Assembly (NCBI RefSeq): GCF_002776525.5
Contig: NC_045441.1
Coordinates: 128,392,511 to 128,456,510, forward strand
Reading direction: 5' to 3'
Source: Piliocolobus tephrosceles
Lineage: Eukaryota; Chordata; Mammalia; Primates; Cercopithecidae
DNA: 64,000 nt
A program made the translations under genes and the position numbers. Each line of letters starts with the position of its first letter. The first letter of the stretch is position 1. Below the pieces are notes generated by a model. The model had not been told where the DNA came from. It searched no databases and saw only the letters and a program-made list of their open reading frames with translations. Positions 10,886 to 25,800 of the stretch are shown in pieces.

Positions 10886-13800
10886 GTGAGTAATGTATCT
10901 TTAATATAGCTGCTAATTCATTGTTTGTATGGGATAGTAGAAATCAAGGGTAAAGTAACTTAAATAGTGCAGTGAATGTTTTTATTTGTGCTTTTAAAAG
11001 CCATGTTCACTACTTAAAGATTTTTTTACCTTTTTTTTTCTTTAAAGAATACTGCAGATTGAGAATTTTGTAATTTCGGGTTTGTCTGTGGTGAGATGTT
11101 ATTACACTGTTAAAGTAGACCAAGTTTTATGAAACTTTTTTCTGTAAAAGGCTACATAAGTAAGTATTTTAGACTTTGTGAACCCTATGGTTTCTGTTAC
11201 AATTACACAAGTTTATCATTGTCGCATGAGAGCAGCCATAGATAATACCTAAAGAATTAGTGTGGCTGCATTACAATGAAACTTGACTTATGGTCTGTGA
11301 AATTTAAATTTCATATCATTTTCATGTGTCATGAAATATTAATTTCTTTTGTTTTTTTTTTCCAATAATTTTTAAAATGTAAAATCCATTTCTAGCTTGC
11401 AAGCCGGTGGGCTGGATTTGGCCAGTGAATCTCATGCTTGCTGACTCTGTACAATGTCTTTATTTTCATATGCTCTGCTCCTTTCCAGTTACTGAAAGAA
11501 CCTCTTGGGATTCTGTAATAGTTGCTCATTTTCAGATGTCTAATTATAGCGTTGACTCCATCATCACCCCTTGCTCAAACTGAGAACAAAAATAAGTTTT
11601 TAAAAAGGAAAAAGGAAAATCAAATGCTGAAAAACATTATGTTAAGCTAATGGTTCTCAATCAAGGATGAGAATATTAGGACACTTATCTTAACTCCGAC
11701 TTAAGGAATTAGGATTTCTGGAGGTGAGGCCTACAGAGATTTTAGTGTTTTTTTTTTTTTTTTTTTAATGTAAGATTAACATGCTTATGGTAAAATAACA
11801 ATAAAGTACAAGGTGATTATGAAGTAGAAGGTAAAGTACCCAGAGGCCCCACTCCTGAGAGGTAAATGCTAAAAATATTCTTGTGTAGTTGTCCAGAAAT
11901 TTCAGTGATACATATTAGTACATGGATATAATCCTAATGGCTGTTAGCGAATACACCTAAAGTACATAGTGTATTTGTCTAGTCCTGTTTGATGTACATC
12001 TAAATTGTTTCTGGTTTTATGTACATACAAATAATTGAGCATCTGGATGCTTTTATCTACTTAAGTAAATGTGTATGAAGGGTATTTGTAGAGTGCATTT
12101 ATATGGGTAGGGTAAATTTCTAACAGTGGAATTTGTTGGTCAAAGGGCATATATTTGCATCTTGATTTTTACTGATATTCCCAAACTTGGGCAGGTGTGT
12201 TTCAAAATGACTTCCAACATAAGAGCCATGCAGTCTTAAAGATTGGTCCTACTAGATTGAAATTAATCTGGCAGACATCTCTAATACCTATTTAATTCTT
12301 TATTGCTGCCATGCGTTATTGCCAGGATGGTACATTGAATGCCAGTCTTTATCACCAGTCTGTTTTGATTGAGCCCTACAGCTTTTCCCCTGGAATCCCC
12401 TGTCTCTTATAAAAGGAAGAGGAATTTAGGAGAGCATTTAAGGACTGTAGCAGCCCCTTGATCACATAGCAAATGAAAGACAGCAAGTCATGTTTTGCAG
12501 TAGAGAATGTATATGTTCTTCCATTCTTGTCTATATACTAGAGTAATCTAATCCCTGGGATTATGATATCCTCTGCAATGTGCAGTAATTAAGGATATAC
12601 AGAAAGTGATGCTAGGTGACTATTACACTCCCCACAAATTATATAGTATGTCTTTTTTCCTGTTGCTACAGTGCTTGCTTATAAAGTTGATGACAGAACA
12701 TATAAAGGTAGTAGAATGACAGTAAGGACTTCAACCTGAGGCACATTGGATACTCTGTCAAACTCCTAAGTTGCTTCTGGTGTCCTGACGTAATCTTATT
12801 TACCATACTAGGCAGCCTGGTCTGTAGAAGTAACATATTGCCAGTGCCCTTTGGAGTAAAGTGGGCTTCGTATTACAAAAAAGGTTGTCAACCAATAAAT
12901 CAGGGCATGGAATGTTTTCCAGAGTCTTGACCTTGATTTGTAACTCAGTGAAGAAGTCTAGATTATAATCTTAATTCAGTTTCTAATTTGCCGTGTAGCC
13001 AGGAGCAAGTCTTTCAGCACTATCCGGTTTTCTCTGCTGTAACTTGCTTACCCCACAGAATTATTGAGCCTTAAATAAGGTAATGAATGTCAACTAGCTG
13101 AAGAACGTGAAGCAAGTGCACAGCATCAGTAGAAGTGTTAATATTATGTGTACATTTTGAATTCTAAATAACCCAAGAAGGAACTTAGCCATATATAAAT
13201 GGGCATCACATGTACTCACTCTTAAATAGCTTTTTTTAATTAATAAACTATTTTCTTAGGGCAGTTTTAGAGTCACAGCAAAACTGAGCAGAAAGTACAG
13301 AGCTTCCATGAACACCTTGCCCCCATGCACACACTACCTTCCCTCCTCTCAGCATCCTGTACCACAGTAGTACATTTGTTATAGTTGATGAGCCCGGAAT
13401 TGTGACACATCATTATCACCGAAGTCCATAGTTCACATTAGGGTTCATTCTTGGGGTTATATACTTTGTGGGTTTGCACAAATGAATAATGACACGTATC
13501 TACAATGGTAGTATCACACAGAAGTATAGTATCACTTCCCTCAAAGTCTTCTGTGCTCTGCCTATTCATTCCTCCTTCCCTCCTAATCACTGGCAACTAC
13601 TGGTCTTAACTCTCTTCGTAGTTTTACCTTTTCCAGAATGTCTTATAGAGAAAATCATATAGTATGTAACTTCTATAAATAGCATTTTCAATATCTCCTT
13701 TTGTAGCATTTAGGATATTTTCATGCTGACTTTTGTAACCCATAATTGGATTATACATCAACTTAAAGGACATGACTGGTATTTTTAAAGAAAATGAACT

Positions 13801-16800
13801 CAAATAGAATAGGAATTAGTACATCATTGGTAGACTATACAGTTTTTATTGTGTGTGTATGTGTGTGCTAGATTTCGATGGATAATGTATTTTCCACTTG
13901 GATTGTGGTAAAGAAAAGTTGAAAGCTACTGTTAATTAATAAGTTAGGATGAATTTTGTAGATACAGATCGTTTAGTCATACAACTGGTTTCTGAACAAG
14001 ATAGGTTCCTGTTTTATAAGAACAAATTGAACTGAAATGCAGGTTGCTTGACTTACAAAATAACTTAGTGTCTTTGCCCTTGATATATTATTTGTTTTTT
14101 TAATGAGATAATTCAGACATAAAACAACTATAGTCAAACCAAATGATTCTTGTTCTTTTCATTTATCGTATTGCCAATAAGCTTTCCATGTTGGCATATT
14201 TTTGATACATTCTAAATCATGCACTAATTACTAAAAATAAATACCTGAGGCCGGGCGCGGTGGCTCAACCCTGTAATCCCAGCACTTTGGGAGGCCGAGA
14301 TGGGCGGATCACAAGGTCAGGAGATCGAGACCATCCTGGCTAACCTGGTGAAACCCCGTCTCTACTAAAAAATACAAAAAACTAGCCGGGTGAGGTGGCG
14401 GGTGCCTGTAGTCCCAGCTACTCGGGAGGCTGAGGCAGGAGAATGGCGTAAACCCGGGAGGCGGAGCTTGCAGTGAACCGAGATCCGGCCACTGCACTCC
14501 AGCCTGGGCGACAGAGCAAGACTCCGTCTCAAAAAAATAATAATAATAAATAAATAAATAAATAAATAAATACCTGAAAATAAATGCTTTTGAAGATTAT
14601 TTTTAGTCTCATATTTATGCTACCAAATTGTAAAAGAGCTGAAAGAAAATGTTTTATTTATTATTAATGATACCAGGCATGAATCACACTTTATTTAGAT
14701 AATCTCTTTTAAATTCACTAGAACTTTGTGAAGTAATATTGTCCCTGTTTTATAACCGTCTAAAATTGATGTTAAGTGATTTTCCCTGGGTCATAGTAGC
14801 TAGTCATAGGCAAGGGATCTAAATCCAGGACTTTGGATTCTTAAGTTCAGTGTATTACCTCTTAATACATTCTACTGAAATGGCTAAACTAAATATTCAT
14901 AAAGAGTGTATTACCCTGAAGAGTGTTCAGATAGGAAAAGCTCAGCAGAATACTGCATAAGAAAACAGACTTTGAGCACATCAGAATTGCCCTGGATACC
15001 TGGGGATGAACATGTTTCACTCCCACGTGAAGCTGCTTGATATAGTAGATGGGTTGGAGGCAGCCACTGACTTTGCCATAAACATGTATATAGAATTGCT
15101 TTGGTAAGGTACTTACCTGGCTTTCACTTTTAAAGTGGGAGTAATATTTGCCTTTTTTACCTCACAAGGGTATTATGAGGACCAAATGAAATAATTTATA
15201 TGAAGAAGTATTGAAAATTATAAAACATGGTACGAAACAATATAGGCAAAGAGTACAGGTGTTTTTATCTTGTCACAGTTAGTTTTCAGAATTATTACAG
15301 TCTTTTCACTTTTAATCCTTCACTCTTCACGTCACTTCTTTATTTGCAGATGGTCCTGCCCCTTTTCTTCAAGATCTTTATAATAGTGTAGCTCTTTGTA
15401 GTAGATTTTTCTAGTAATGTATCAAGTAGAGCAATAAGAAGGTAGTTCATTTTTTTCTTTTACCTTTCTTCAATCATTTTATTTCTTTTTAATTCAGTGT
15501 GATTGAACTGGACCCTCTTCCTTTTTCCATTCTCCATATAATTGAAAAGGATACAGGTTAAAGTTACAGCTTTTGTAGTTAGCCTTAATATTCTTACAGT
15601 AACTAGTGGGGTATGTATATTCCTTGCCCATGGCAAAGAAGTTTCCCTACAAATCTGACTTTCTTTTTTTTTTTCTTTTTTTGTTTTTTTTTGAGATGGA
15701 GTCTTGCTCTGTCGCCCAGGCTGGAATGCAGTGGCCGGATCTCAGCTCACTGCAAGCTCGGCCTCCCGGGTTCACACCATTCTCCTGCCTCAGCCTCCTG
15801 AGTAGCTGGGACTACAGGCGCCTGCCACCTTGCCCAGCTAGTTTTTTGTATTTTTTTTAGTAGAGACGGGGTTTCACCGTGTTAGCTAGGATGGTCTCGA
15901 TCTCCTGACCTCGTGATCCGCCCGTCTTGGCCTCCCAAAGTGCTGGGACTACAGGCTTGAGCCACCGCGCCTGGCCAAAATCTGACTTTCTTAAAGACTA
16001 GTTAGATGATGTGAAGAACCTCGGAAATAGAGGTCTGGAGATCCCAGGTAACAGATATCTTTCTGCAATCAGATAAGTTCCTTTTTTCTTTCCTACTTTG
16101 AACACCTTCATTTGGTTAAGTTGTCTTTCACTTAATGTTTGCTTTTTACCCATCTTTATCAGGTGAGGTAATGATAAACCTTAAGATCCAGCCTTTGGGG
16201 ACATAAGTGTAATTTAAACAAATTGAGTTCCTTTCTCCAAGCAAAGTGCCTCCTCATTCTAGGTCCTCAAGTATGTGCTTTCTAAACAGGGCAGTTGTTT
16301 TTCTGTGCTATTCTTCTTTTAAAATATGTGCTATTCTTCTTCTAAAATGTATTTGCTGTTTTTCTTTCTTTCTCTTTTTATTTCTGAGACACAGTCTCAC
16401 TGTGTCACCCAGTCTGGAGTGCAGTGGTATGATCTCGGCTCACTGCAACCTCCACCTCCCGGGTTCAAGCGATTCTCCTGCCTCAGCCTCCCAAGTAGCT
16501 GGGACTACAGGCACCCCCACCCCACTGGCTAATTTTCTTTTTGTATTTTTAGTAGAGATGGGATTTCACTATGTTGGCCAGGCTGATCTTGAACTCCTGA
16601 CCGCATGATCCGCCCGCCTTGGCCTCCCAAAGTGCTGGGATTACAGGCGTGAGCTAACATGCCTGGCCTAGATTCAATGTTTTTAAAATTTTCTCCACTT
16701 AAAAGCATACGGCTAAGACAGGAAAAAAATAGTTTCTGTTAAATAGAATGTTGTGTTGTTTTTTGTTTTTTTTTAGACTGAGTTTTGCTCTTGTGCAATG

Positions 16801-19800
16801 GCGCAATCTTGGCACACTGCAACCTCTGCCTCCCAGGTTCAAGGGATTCTCCTGTCTCAGCCTTCTGAGTCGCTGGGATTACAGGCGTACGCCCGGCTAA
16901 TTTTTGATATTTTTTGTAGAGACGGGGTTTCACCATGTTGGCCAGGCTGGTCTTGAACTCCTGACCCCAGGTGATCTACCTCCCTCCACCTCCCAAAGTG
17001 CTGGGATTATAGGCTCCAGCCACCGTGCCCAGCCAGTTTTGTTATTCTTTATAAAATCTCCTTATGGTAGGAAATGAAATTTACTCCTTATCTGGACACT
17101 TAGTCATCTTTTTAAACTTGATTTCTCATCAGAACCATTTGTCATTAAGAATAGTAGCATTGGGAAGGAAAAAAAAAAGGAATAGTAGCAGTGATCCTTA
17201 AATTTTTCTCAGCAGGTGATATATTTAGAATTTACTTTATTATTTCAGAAGTTTTTTTCTTACACCAAATTATCAGAGCTAATTTTTATTCCAGATAGTA
17301 ACTTTTTCTAAATTTATTTTACAAACATCCTCATTGCAGTCTGTGTTGCAGTTAGGATTTAAGGGAGATGCTGCCATGGTGGATGAATTTCTTTGTCATT
17401 TATAGAGTTAAAGACAATAGGATATAGCTGAAACTTTTTTTTTTAATCTAGTATGACGAATTAGTTCCCGCTTCTCTAACAACAAAATATGGAGGCTTTT
17501 ATATCAACACTGGCACTCTACAGTTTCGCCAAGCTTCAGATACTGAAGAAGATGATATTACAGACAACCAAAAGCACAAGCCACCCAAAGTGAGTTTGTC
17601 AAACATTGCAACAGTAATGAGAATGTTCAGTTAATAGGATTTTTTTTAATGTTACTTGTGTCACAAGTGTGAATGTAAGGAAAAGTAAAATACAAACCAT
17701 TGTGTCATGGATATATAGTTTCATGCTTTAAAATTAAATTATGTGGACATGGGAAAATTGGTATTTACATCATAGAATTATATTTTCTTTGAAAAACTTC
17801 TCTCTACAAATGTAGGCTAATAATTTACTGTTTCTGGGAGAAGGTTAAATTTCTCGGATAGGTTGAGACTTGCTATAGAAATGACTAATAGCTGTTACCT
17901 TTCCTAAGATATCATTTGTAACAAAATCTATAGAATTTGTATACATTGTCTTTGGGAAAGATAGAGTGTCCTTAGATAAATGTTTCTTGAAGTGTGGTCC
18001 AAAGACTTACTTATACCGGAATCACCAGAATGCCTGTTTAAAATGCAAATTATAAGGTCCTAACCCAGATAACTGAATCGAAACCAGAGGTGAGAGTGCT
18101 CTTGAACCCCAAGGATCTGCATTTACAAGAAGCGATGGTAATACACACTGACATTTGAGAAAAACCACTGCTGATGCTGGATTGCTAACATCAAAGAGTA
18201 AAGCATTGATACTTTCATAAATGATCATTCTTTTATCATTTTGCAGGTCCCCAAAATAAAAGAAGATGATATTGAGATGAAGAAGCGGAAGCGGAAAGAG
18301 GAAGGGGAAAAGGAGAAGAAGCCAAGGAAAAAAGTACCCAAACAACTGGGGTATGTTCAATTAAAGCTAAGAAGGGAACTAGTGTCACAGTATGACTCTC
18401 TCTCCCTTTAGAAAGATATCTTACCATTAACTAATTCAACTTAGCTGAGTCTAATTTAGTACGTTATTGACAAATATTAGTGACTTACATTTAATACTAC
18501 TGTAGTATTTGTTCATAAGTAGAAGGCCTTGTAATCCTAGAGACTGAGTGTTTTAGATGAAATTTATAGATCGGTTCATTAAGTATTTTGCTCATTATAA
18601 CTTTTACCAACAAGAACCAATTTGAAAAGATATGATAAACATTGAAAAAACGGTTCTAATCTTTTGGTACTAAAACTAAGATGCCTGGGGAATGAGGATT
18701 AGCAGTAGCCTATATGTAAACAATTTATGGTTGTTCTAATATTTAAAATTTTGATTTGATTGATTGATTGATTGGAGACAGATTCTCACTCTATCACCCA
18801 TGCTGGAGTATAGTGGCCCAATCTAGGCTCACCGCAACTTCCATCTCCTGGGTTCAAGCGATTCTCGTGCCTCAGTCTCCCAAGTAGCTGGGATTACAGG
18901 TGTATGCCATCACACCCGGCTAATTTTTCTATTTTTAGTAGAGAATATTTGAGTAGTGAAACATGAGGGTTTCACTATGTTGGCCAGGCTGGTCTCAAAC
19001 TCCTGACTTCAGGTATTCCACCTCCCTCAGCCTCCCAAAGTGCTGAGATTACAGACGTGAGCCACCCACTGCACGCAGCCAGAATTTTCATTGATTGTAT
19101 ATAGCTGTTCTTTTTTTTTTTTTTTCCTCCTTGAGACGGGGTCTTCTGGCACAATCATGGCTCACTGGCAGCCTCAACCTCCTGGGATCAAGGGATCCTC
19201 CTGCCTCAACTACCTGAGTAGCTGGGACTACAGGCATGTACCACTATGCCTGGCTAATTTTTATATTTTTGTACAGATGGTGTTTCGCTGTGTTACCTAG
19301 GCTGGTCTTGAACTCCTGGGCTCAAGTGATTCCCTAGCCTCAGCCTCCCAAAGTGCTGGGATTACAGGCATGAGCCACTGCACACAGCCAGTATATAGCT
19401 AGTATTAATGATATTGCTGCTAAAAACGAAATAGAATTTCTCAGAAGCCTTACATCAGAAGAACAAAATATTTGTATAGTGTAGTCAAAAATTACCAATT
19501 GCCTTGACTTCTCTGTGGCTTCTTTCACAGAGCTAAGGGAAAGACACTTGCGAGAGGCTGAATTTTCTTACTCTACTCAGCAGTGGAGGCGCATCTGAAT
19601 TTTGGGTTATGAATATCCATAAGGTTGATGTAGGGAGTATTTCTCCCCTTCTAAAACTTGGGATTATAGTCATTAAAAAATTAGGAGAAAAAAATGTATG
19701 TGTTACTAATGGTTGTCTTAAATGTTCATTATTTACAAGTAGACTTCTTTGGGAACATGGGCTACAAGTAATCCCTTTTATTGAATGTGTTGTTTTTCAA

Positions 19801-22800
19801 CTTTATAACTTATTCATGTATTCAGCTAATATTAAGTACCCTGCTGTATACGAGGCACTGATGTAGGGTTTGGGTTGTGTAACAGTGACTGAAACATGGG
19901 GCTGCCTTCAAGATGCTAATAACCTTTTAGGTTCTGTAGTGCACATAGAAGCATTTAAGCTATAGGATTTAGAAAAGATTTCTAGGAGGAAGTAATAGCT
20001 AAACTGAACTGTTTCCACATTTTCTTCACTATAATGGCCATTTACCTATTTGCCTTTCATGGGTGACATTCCAGATTATACTGAAGAAGATGCTATTGTA
20101 ATGGTATAAGTTAATAAGAAATTAAGAAAACTACTCTGTCACCTGTCAAATGATTATTTTAATTCTGTGCCTGCTTATTTATGTGACACTTTAAAATCAC
20201 ACATAGCCTAACTGATCATTTTTTTCTTCACAGAGTTATGGCTCTAAATTCACACAAGTCTGAAAAAAAGAAGAAACGTTACAAAGATTCTCTTTCTCTG
20301 GCTGCCATGATCAGAAAATTCCAGAAAGAGAAGGATGCATTAAAGAAAGAGTCTAACCCCAAAGTCCCAGTGACCTTGTCAACCCCCTCTCTAAATAAAC
20401 CCCCATGTGCTGCTGCAGCACTGGGGAATGATGTCCCGGACTTAAATCTGAGCAGCACTGATCCAGACCTTCCCATTTTTGTTAGCACAAATGAACATGA
20501 GCTGTTTCAGGAAGCTGAAAATGCCCTAGAGATGCTAGATGATTTCGACTTCGACAGACTACTAGATGCTGCTTCTGATGGTAGCCCCCTATCTGAATCG
20601 GGGGGTGAAAATGGAACCACCACCCAGCCAACCTACACTTCTCAGGTTATGCCCAAAGTGGTACCTACACTCCCAGAGGGTCTACCTGTACTTCTTGAAA
20701 AACGTATTGAAGACCTTCGTGTAGTAAGTGTAATAATTTTCTTGCTTTTTATTTGCTGTACAAACATGAGAATTAATGCTTTTGTTTGTTTGTTTTTATT
20801 TTCCACATAACACTGATATAATTGTTTTTGTTTTTTAAAGATAATAACCACAATCCCAACATTTTTATAACTTTTTATTTTCCATGTTTCCTTTTAGACC
20901 TTTCTTTTTTTTGAGACGAAGCCTCGGTCCATCGCCCAGGCTGGAGTGCAGTGGCGTGCTCTGCTCACTGAAAATTCCACTTCCCGAGTTCAAGTGATTC
21001 TCCTGCCTCAGCCTCCTGAGTATCTGGTATTACAGGCGCCCACCACCTCCCCCAGCTAATTTTTGTATGTTTAGTAGAGATGGGGTTTCACCATGTTGGC
21101 CAGGCTGGTCTTGAATTCCTGACCTCAGGTGAACTGCCTGCTTCGACCTCCCAAAGTGCTGGGATTACAGGCGTGACCCACCGCACCAGGCCTAGACCTT
21201 TTCTTTTAAATAGAAATAACTGGCTGGGCGTGATGGCACATGCATGTAATCCTAGCACTTTGGGAGGCCAAGGTGGGTGAACCACTTGAGGTCAGGAGTT
21301 TGAGACTAGCCTGGTCAATATGGTGAAACCCTGTCTCTACTAAAAATACAAAAAAAAGTTAGGTGGGCGTGGTGATGCATGCCTGTCATGCCAGCTACTT
21401 GGGAGGCTGAGGCAGGAGAATTGCTTGAACCTGGGAGGTAGAGGTTTCAGTGAGCCGAGATTGTGCCACTACACTCCAGCCTGGGTGACAGAGTAAGACT
21501 CCATCTCAAAAAAAGAAAAAAAACCCAAATAAATAAATAGAAATATCTTAGTGATAACATCAATAGAGTTGATTCTTTTATCATTAAATAGGATTCACCT
21601 GACTCTAGAGTAGATGGCATAGGTATTTTGTTATCCCATGTGGCCCCATCTCTATAATCTTAGTTTCTTTTAGGTTTTAAAAAGTGCTAATGATGCAATT
21701 CAGGTTTTTCAGGGTGTAATTATTAATAATGGCTTATTGTTTATTTAGCAAGAACCAATCCTGTGTGTTAGTTCCTTATTTATAAGATAGGGACTGCAAC
21801 ACCAACTTTTTTGGCTGTTACGAAGGTTAAACATGGTGATGAACATGAAGTCAGACACATGGTAGACAGTAACGTGTATAGAAAGTGAGACATCTCCTTT
21901 CTGTCTCCTTTCTGTTACCTTGGAAATCACAGCAAGAATTAATAAACCTATGGATAATCAAAATACTCAAGATATCCAAAGTATTTGCCTCATTTTGTGA
22001 ATTTAGGAAGATAAATTATATGTATTGTATGTGTATATATATCAAATATGAAAGAGAAGAGTATGTATGCTGTATTTCAACACTCAAACTGCATACCAAG
22101 GATACAAAGTTAAGTGAATTATAGCCCTACCCTCAAGGAGCTTATTCTTTAGTAAATAGATATGGAAACAGTATCCTGTTTTTTGAACTGTGGATTGAGA
22201 CTTATCAATGGGTTGGAAATCACAATAGAAGGTAAAGGCCAGCATTTTTAAAAAATGAAATAAAAATGGCCAGGTGCAGTGGCTCACACCTGTAATCCCA
22301 GCGCTTTGGGAGGCTGTGAGGTGGGCAGATCACCTGAGGTCGGGAGTTTGAGACCAGCCTAGGCAACATGGTGAAACCCCATCTCTCTAAAAATACAAAA
22401 TTTAGCCCCGCATGGTGGCAGGCGCCTGTAATCCCAACTAGTTGGGAGGCTGAGACGGGAGAATCGCTTGAACCCAGGAGGCGGAGGTTACGGTGAGCCA
22501 AGCCTGCCACTGCACTCCATCCTGGGCGACAGAGCAAGACTCCATCTCAAAAAAAAAAAAAAGATAGGAATACGTGCTAATACATCAAAAGTAGGTTCCA
22601 AAAGTATTGTTGGATGACATTTTTGTTCATATACGTGTATGACTGCTGGATAACTAAATCTAATTTTCTATAGCTAGGTCATATAAAAAGTCTTGCGGTT
22701 ATAAAGTTTAAAATTCCATCAGAAATTCTTCTAGGTGTTTTTACTCAAAGGAAATCTATTTTTTATTCACATTAGGCTTTGGTAAGTACTATAGATGCAT

Positions 22801-25800
22801 CATGAAGACATTTTAACTTAATTTGCAGTTTGATACCTTTTATGACCTGTGATGGTGACTGAATTTAAAAATAGGCAGTACTAATTTATTATTCACATTA
22901 CTTTTTAAAAAATACTGTTTTTGCCTTTACCAAATCATCAGTTAAATGACCTTTTAAAAAATCCTTTATTTCAACAGTTGTACTATTGATTCCATATTAC
23001 TTTTTCACTACATGTTTGACTTCTTAACTTCCTCTTAGAGATTACCAACTCTACTGATTTTTTTGTTGTTGTTGGCCATATCTAAGATTATTTTTTTCCC
23101 CAAAATATAGCATACCGCCTCCAGCCACCCATTTCAGCTGGATCATTGACTGTATCCTGGTCAACGATCCTCATGGAATGTAGCTAACTCTATTAATAAT
23201 TATGTCAGTGACTCCTTAAGGACAGAGTCATAGAGTCTGTCTTCTTGGATTCAAGTTAGATATGGCACCAGATTCTTTTGTCTGCTTGTAGAAGTCTGCA
23301 GCTTCAATGTGGGGGTTGATCACACGATTTGGACCTTTTTTTTTTTATCCTACACTATTTTTGTTTGTTTGTTTTGAGACGGAGTCTCGCTCTGTCTCCA
23401 GGCTGGAGTGCAGTGGTGCGATCTCAGCTCCCTGCACCCTCCACCTCCCTGCAACCTCCGCCTCCCGGGTTCAGGTATTTCCTGCCTCAGCCTCCCAAGT
23501 AGCTGGGACTACAGGCACGTGCCACCACACCTGGCTAATTTTTTGTATTTTTAGTAGAGATGGGGTTTCATTGTGTTAGCCAGAATGGTCTTGATCTCCT
23601 ACTTCAGCCTCCCAAAGTGCTGGGATTACAGATGTGGGCCACTGCACCCGGCCGATATTTTAAAAATCTGTGAAAGTTGTGATCCTAAGAATATGAAAAA
23701 CAAAAAGATCAATTCCCATCAAGGTTAAGAGCCTCTGGAGGGACCATGGGCCTGCTGACACCTTGGTTTCAGCCCAATGATACTGACTTTGTACTTTGGA
23801 CTAAGGAAGGGTAAATTTCTCTTGTTTTAAGCCAAAAAGTTTGTAGTTTGTTACAGTAGCTGAAGGAAACTTACACAATACCCAGCTGAACTTGAATCTC
23901 TCAAATGGCTTTGCCTGTCTGTTCGTCACAACTCATTTGGTGTTCTGATAGGAGCTTCTTTTTTTTTTTTTTCCATTAGATACTAATCTCAAAGTAATTG
24001 TTTATTGCAGCAGGGCACGGTGGTACATACCTATAATCCCAGCTACTTGGGAAACTGTAAGGTGGGAGGATTGCTTGAGCCCAGGAGTTTGATACCAACC
24101 TGGGCAACATAGTGAGGCCCTATCTCAAAAAACAAAACAAAACAAAACAAAAACCAAAAAACCTTTGAACATGTGTCCTAAGAATTCAAAATAGAGTAAT
24201 GGCTTATTTTGAATTATGGCCGTCTTTCTTGTTTCTCTAGGCTGCCAAACTTTTTGATGAAGAAGGAAGGAAAAAATTCTTTACACAGGATATGAATAAT
24301 ATTCTTCTGGAGTAAGTAGTTTTCTTTAAAAAAAAATTAAGAATGATTCATTAAAAAATGTAATAGGCCTTTGAGATACTGGGTGATTGGCAAGTCTTGG
24401 GCATGAGTTCTTCCCTTTAAGCCTTACAGCATGTATGATTCACATTTGTTTCTCAGCAAAATTATGTTTCTGCATATATTGGTTTTCCTGGACCACTTAG
24501 GATAATCAAAGCTTTCAATAGTTACAACTGCCAGAGCAAGTGACCACTGTACAGGTTGGATATTTAGCTAGACTTAAAAGTACTTCATGTCACCTTATGT
24601 GAAAGTGTCTTTCTGGGAAATGTTAAAGCATTTATATATGGATTTGGCATGATTTTCCATCTACTTTTATTACTTACACTGGGGAATAGTAATTCCATTG
24701 ATACCTAGTGAGGTTAATTATAATTTGTACAAACTTCTATAGTCAAATGGAAAGTACAGTTTTGTAAAGAAATTGTGGTTGTGAGGTAGATAGAGATAAT
24801 GTAGAGGAGATTGCAGTTAGATTGAGAATAAGGTGAAGGTGGATATATAATACAGATTGTATTTAAATTAGCAAATTTTGTATTTAACTTAGCAATAATT
24901 TTGCACTCAGAATTTGATACTAATGAAGCAGTAGGTTCTAAGGTTGTGGTCAAATAAACCGAACTTGTAAGCCTTGTTCTCGACTTAGATTTTAACCATT
25001 GTTTCCAGGAATCAGGTATATAATTGGATGCAGAACTGGTCAAAAAGTAATCATGGGGAAAATAGCAAATTTTCACCTCTCTGGTGAAAATAATATTTGC
25101 TTATTCTTAGTGATTTAGTAGCATCATATATTATAGAAAGACACAGGAAAGGCCAGGCATGGTGGCTTATGCCTGTAATCCCAACACTTTGGAAGGCCGG
25201 AGTGGGAGGATCACTTGAGCTGAGGAATTTGAGACCAGCTTGGGGAATATAGTGAAACTCCATTTGTATAAAATATACAGAAGAATTAGCCAGGTGTAGT
25301 GGTGCACACCTATCATGTCAGCTCCTCTGGAGGCTGAGGTGGGAGGATTCATTAAGCCTGGGAGATTGAACCTGCAGTGAGCTGTGTTCATGCCACTGCA
25401 CTCCAACCTGAGCGATCTGGGTGATAGAGTGAGACCCTGTCTCCAAAAAAAAAAAAAAAAAAAAAGAGAGAGAGAGGGAAGGCAAAGGGAAATAATGGGA
25501 AAAGGAAAAGGAAAGTAGTATTTATAATACTATAATTGCCATCTTTTAAATACATAATGGAGATAGTTTCTCATGAGATGTGAAGAAGGGCTGGTTGAAT
25601 CATCACTTCTGATAATGCTTGTAATTTATTACAGTCTATTATTTTGGAGTGCTTAAAAATAGACTCAGAAAACATATAACTTAGTCTGCTGCTAGTATGG
25701 TGGCAGAGGAGTTTCTCATTTCTGTTCCTAGTTACTTTAACCAGGAATTTTCAGATGGAGTCTTTCTGCCTGGCAGCCAGACAAATGCTTTCTATCTACA

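Larger units (their letters stand above)
10886..17451 (+). other. UBN2: UBN2 intron after window exon 1
   Basis: This 6.6-kb intron holds an hAT-like fragment, MIRs, an L1 fragment and four Alus. The remaining sequence (11480-12960, 13800-14230, 14870-15040, 15280-15650, 15993-16356, 17035-17451) is AT-rich with no supported gene. 11760-12210 resembles very old L1, but the family is uncertain. Confidence 0.8.
18351..20233 (+). other. UBN2: UBN2 intron after window exon 3
   Basis: This 1.9-kb intron has two antisense Alus in a row (18752-19389). 19390-20233 is unique apart from an L2-like piece near 19790-19920. No gene is seen. Confidence 0.85.
20724..24240 (+). other. UBN2: UBN2 intron after window exon 4
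   Basis: This 3.5-kb intron contains four Alus, one left-monomer Alu, a probable MaLR LTR remnant and a MIR-like piece. 21890-22260 and 22563-23358 are AT-rich unique sequence with no supported feature. Confidence 0.85.

Noticed and set aside
18022..18427. Antisense open frames opposite window exon 3
   Set aside because: They are shadows of the lysine-rich coding exon and a MER5-like element; composition follows the sense codons.
20724..20810. Extension of exon 4 into the intron as a true coding region
   Set aside because: A consensus gtaagt donor sits at 20724, and the next exon continues the UBN2 protein in frame. The open intronic codons (IIFLLFICCTN) are AT-rich chance sequence.
23690..23885. 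Endogenous retrovirus with coding capacity
   Set aside because: Only an old LTR-like remnant is visible, with no gag, pol or env-like sequence on either side.
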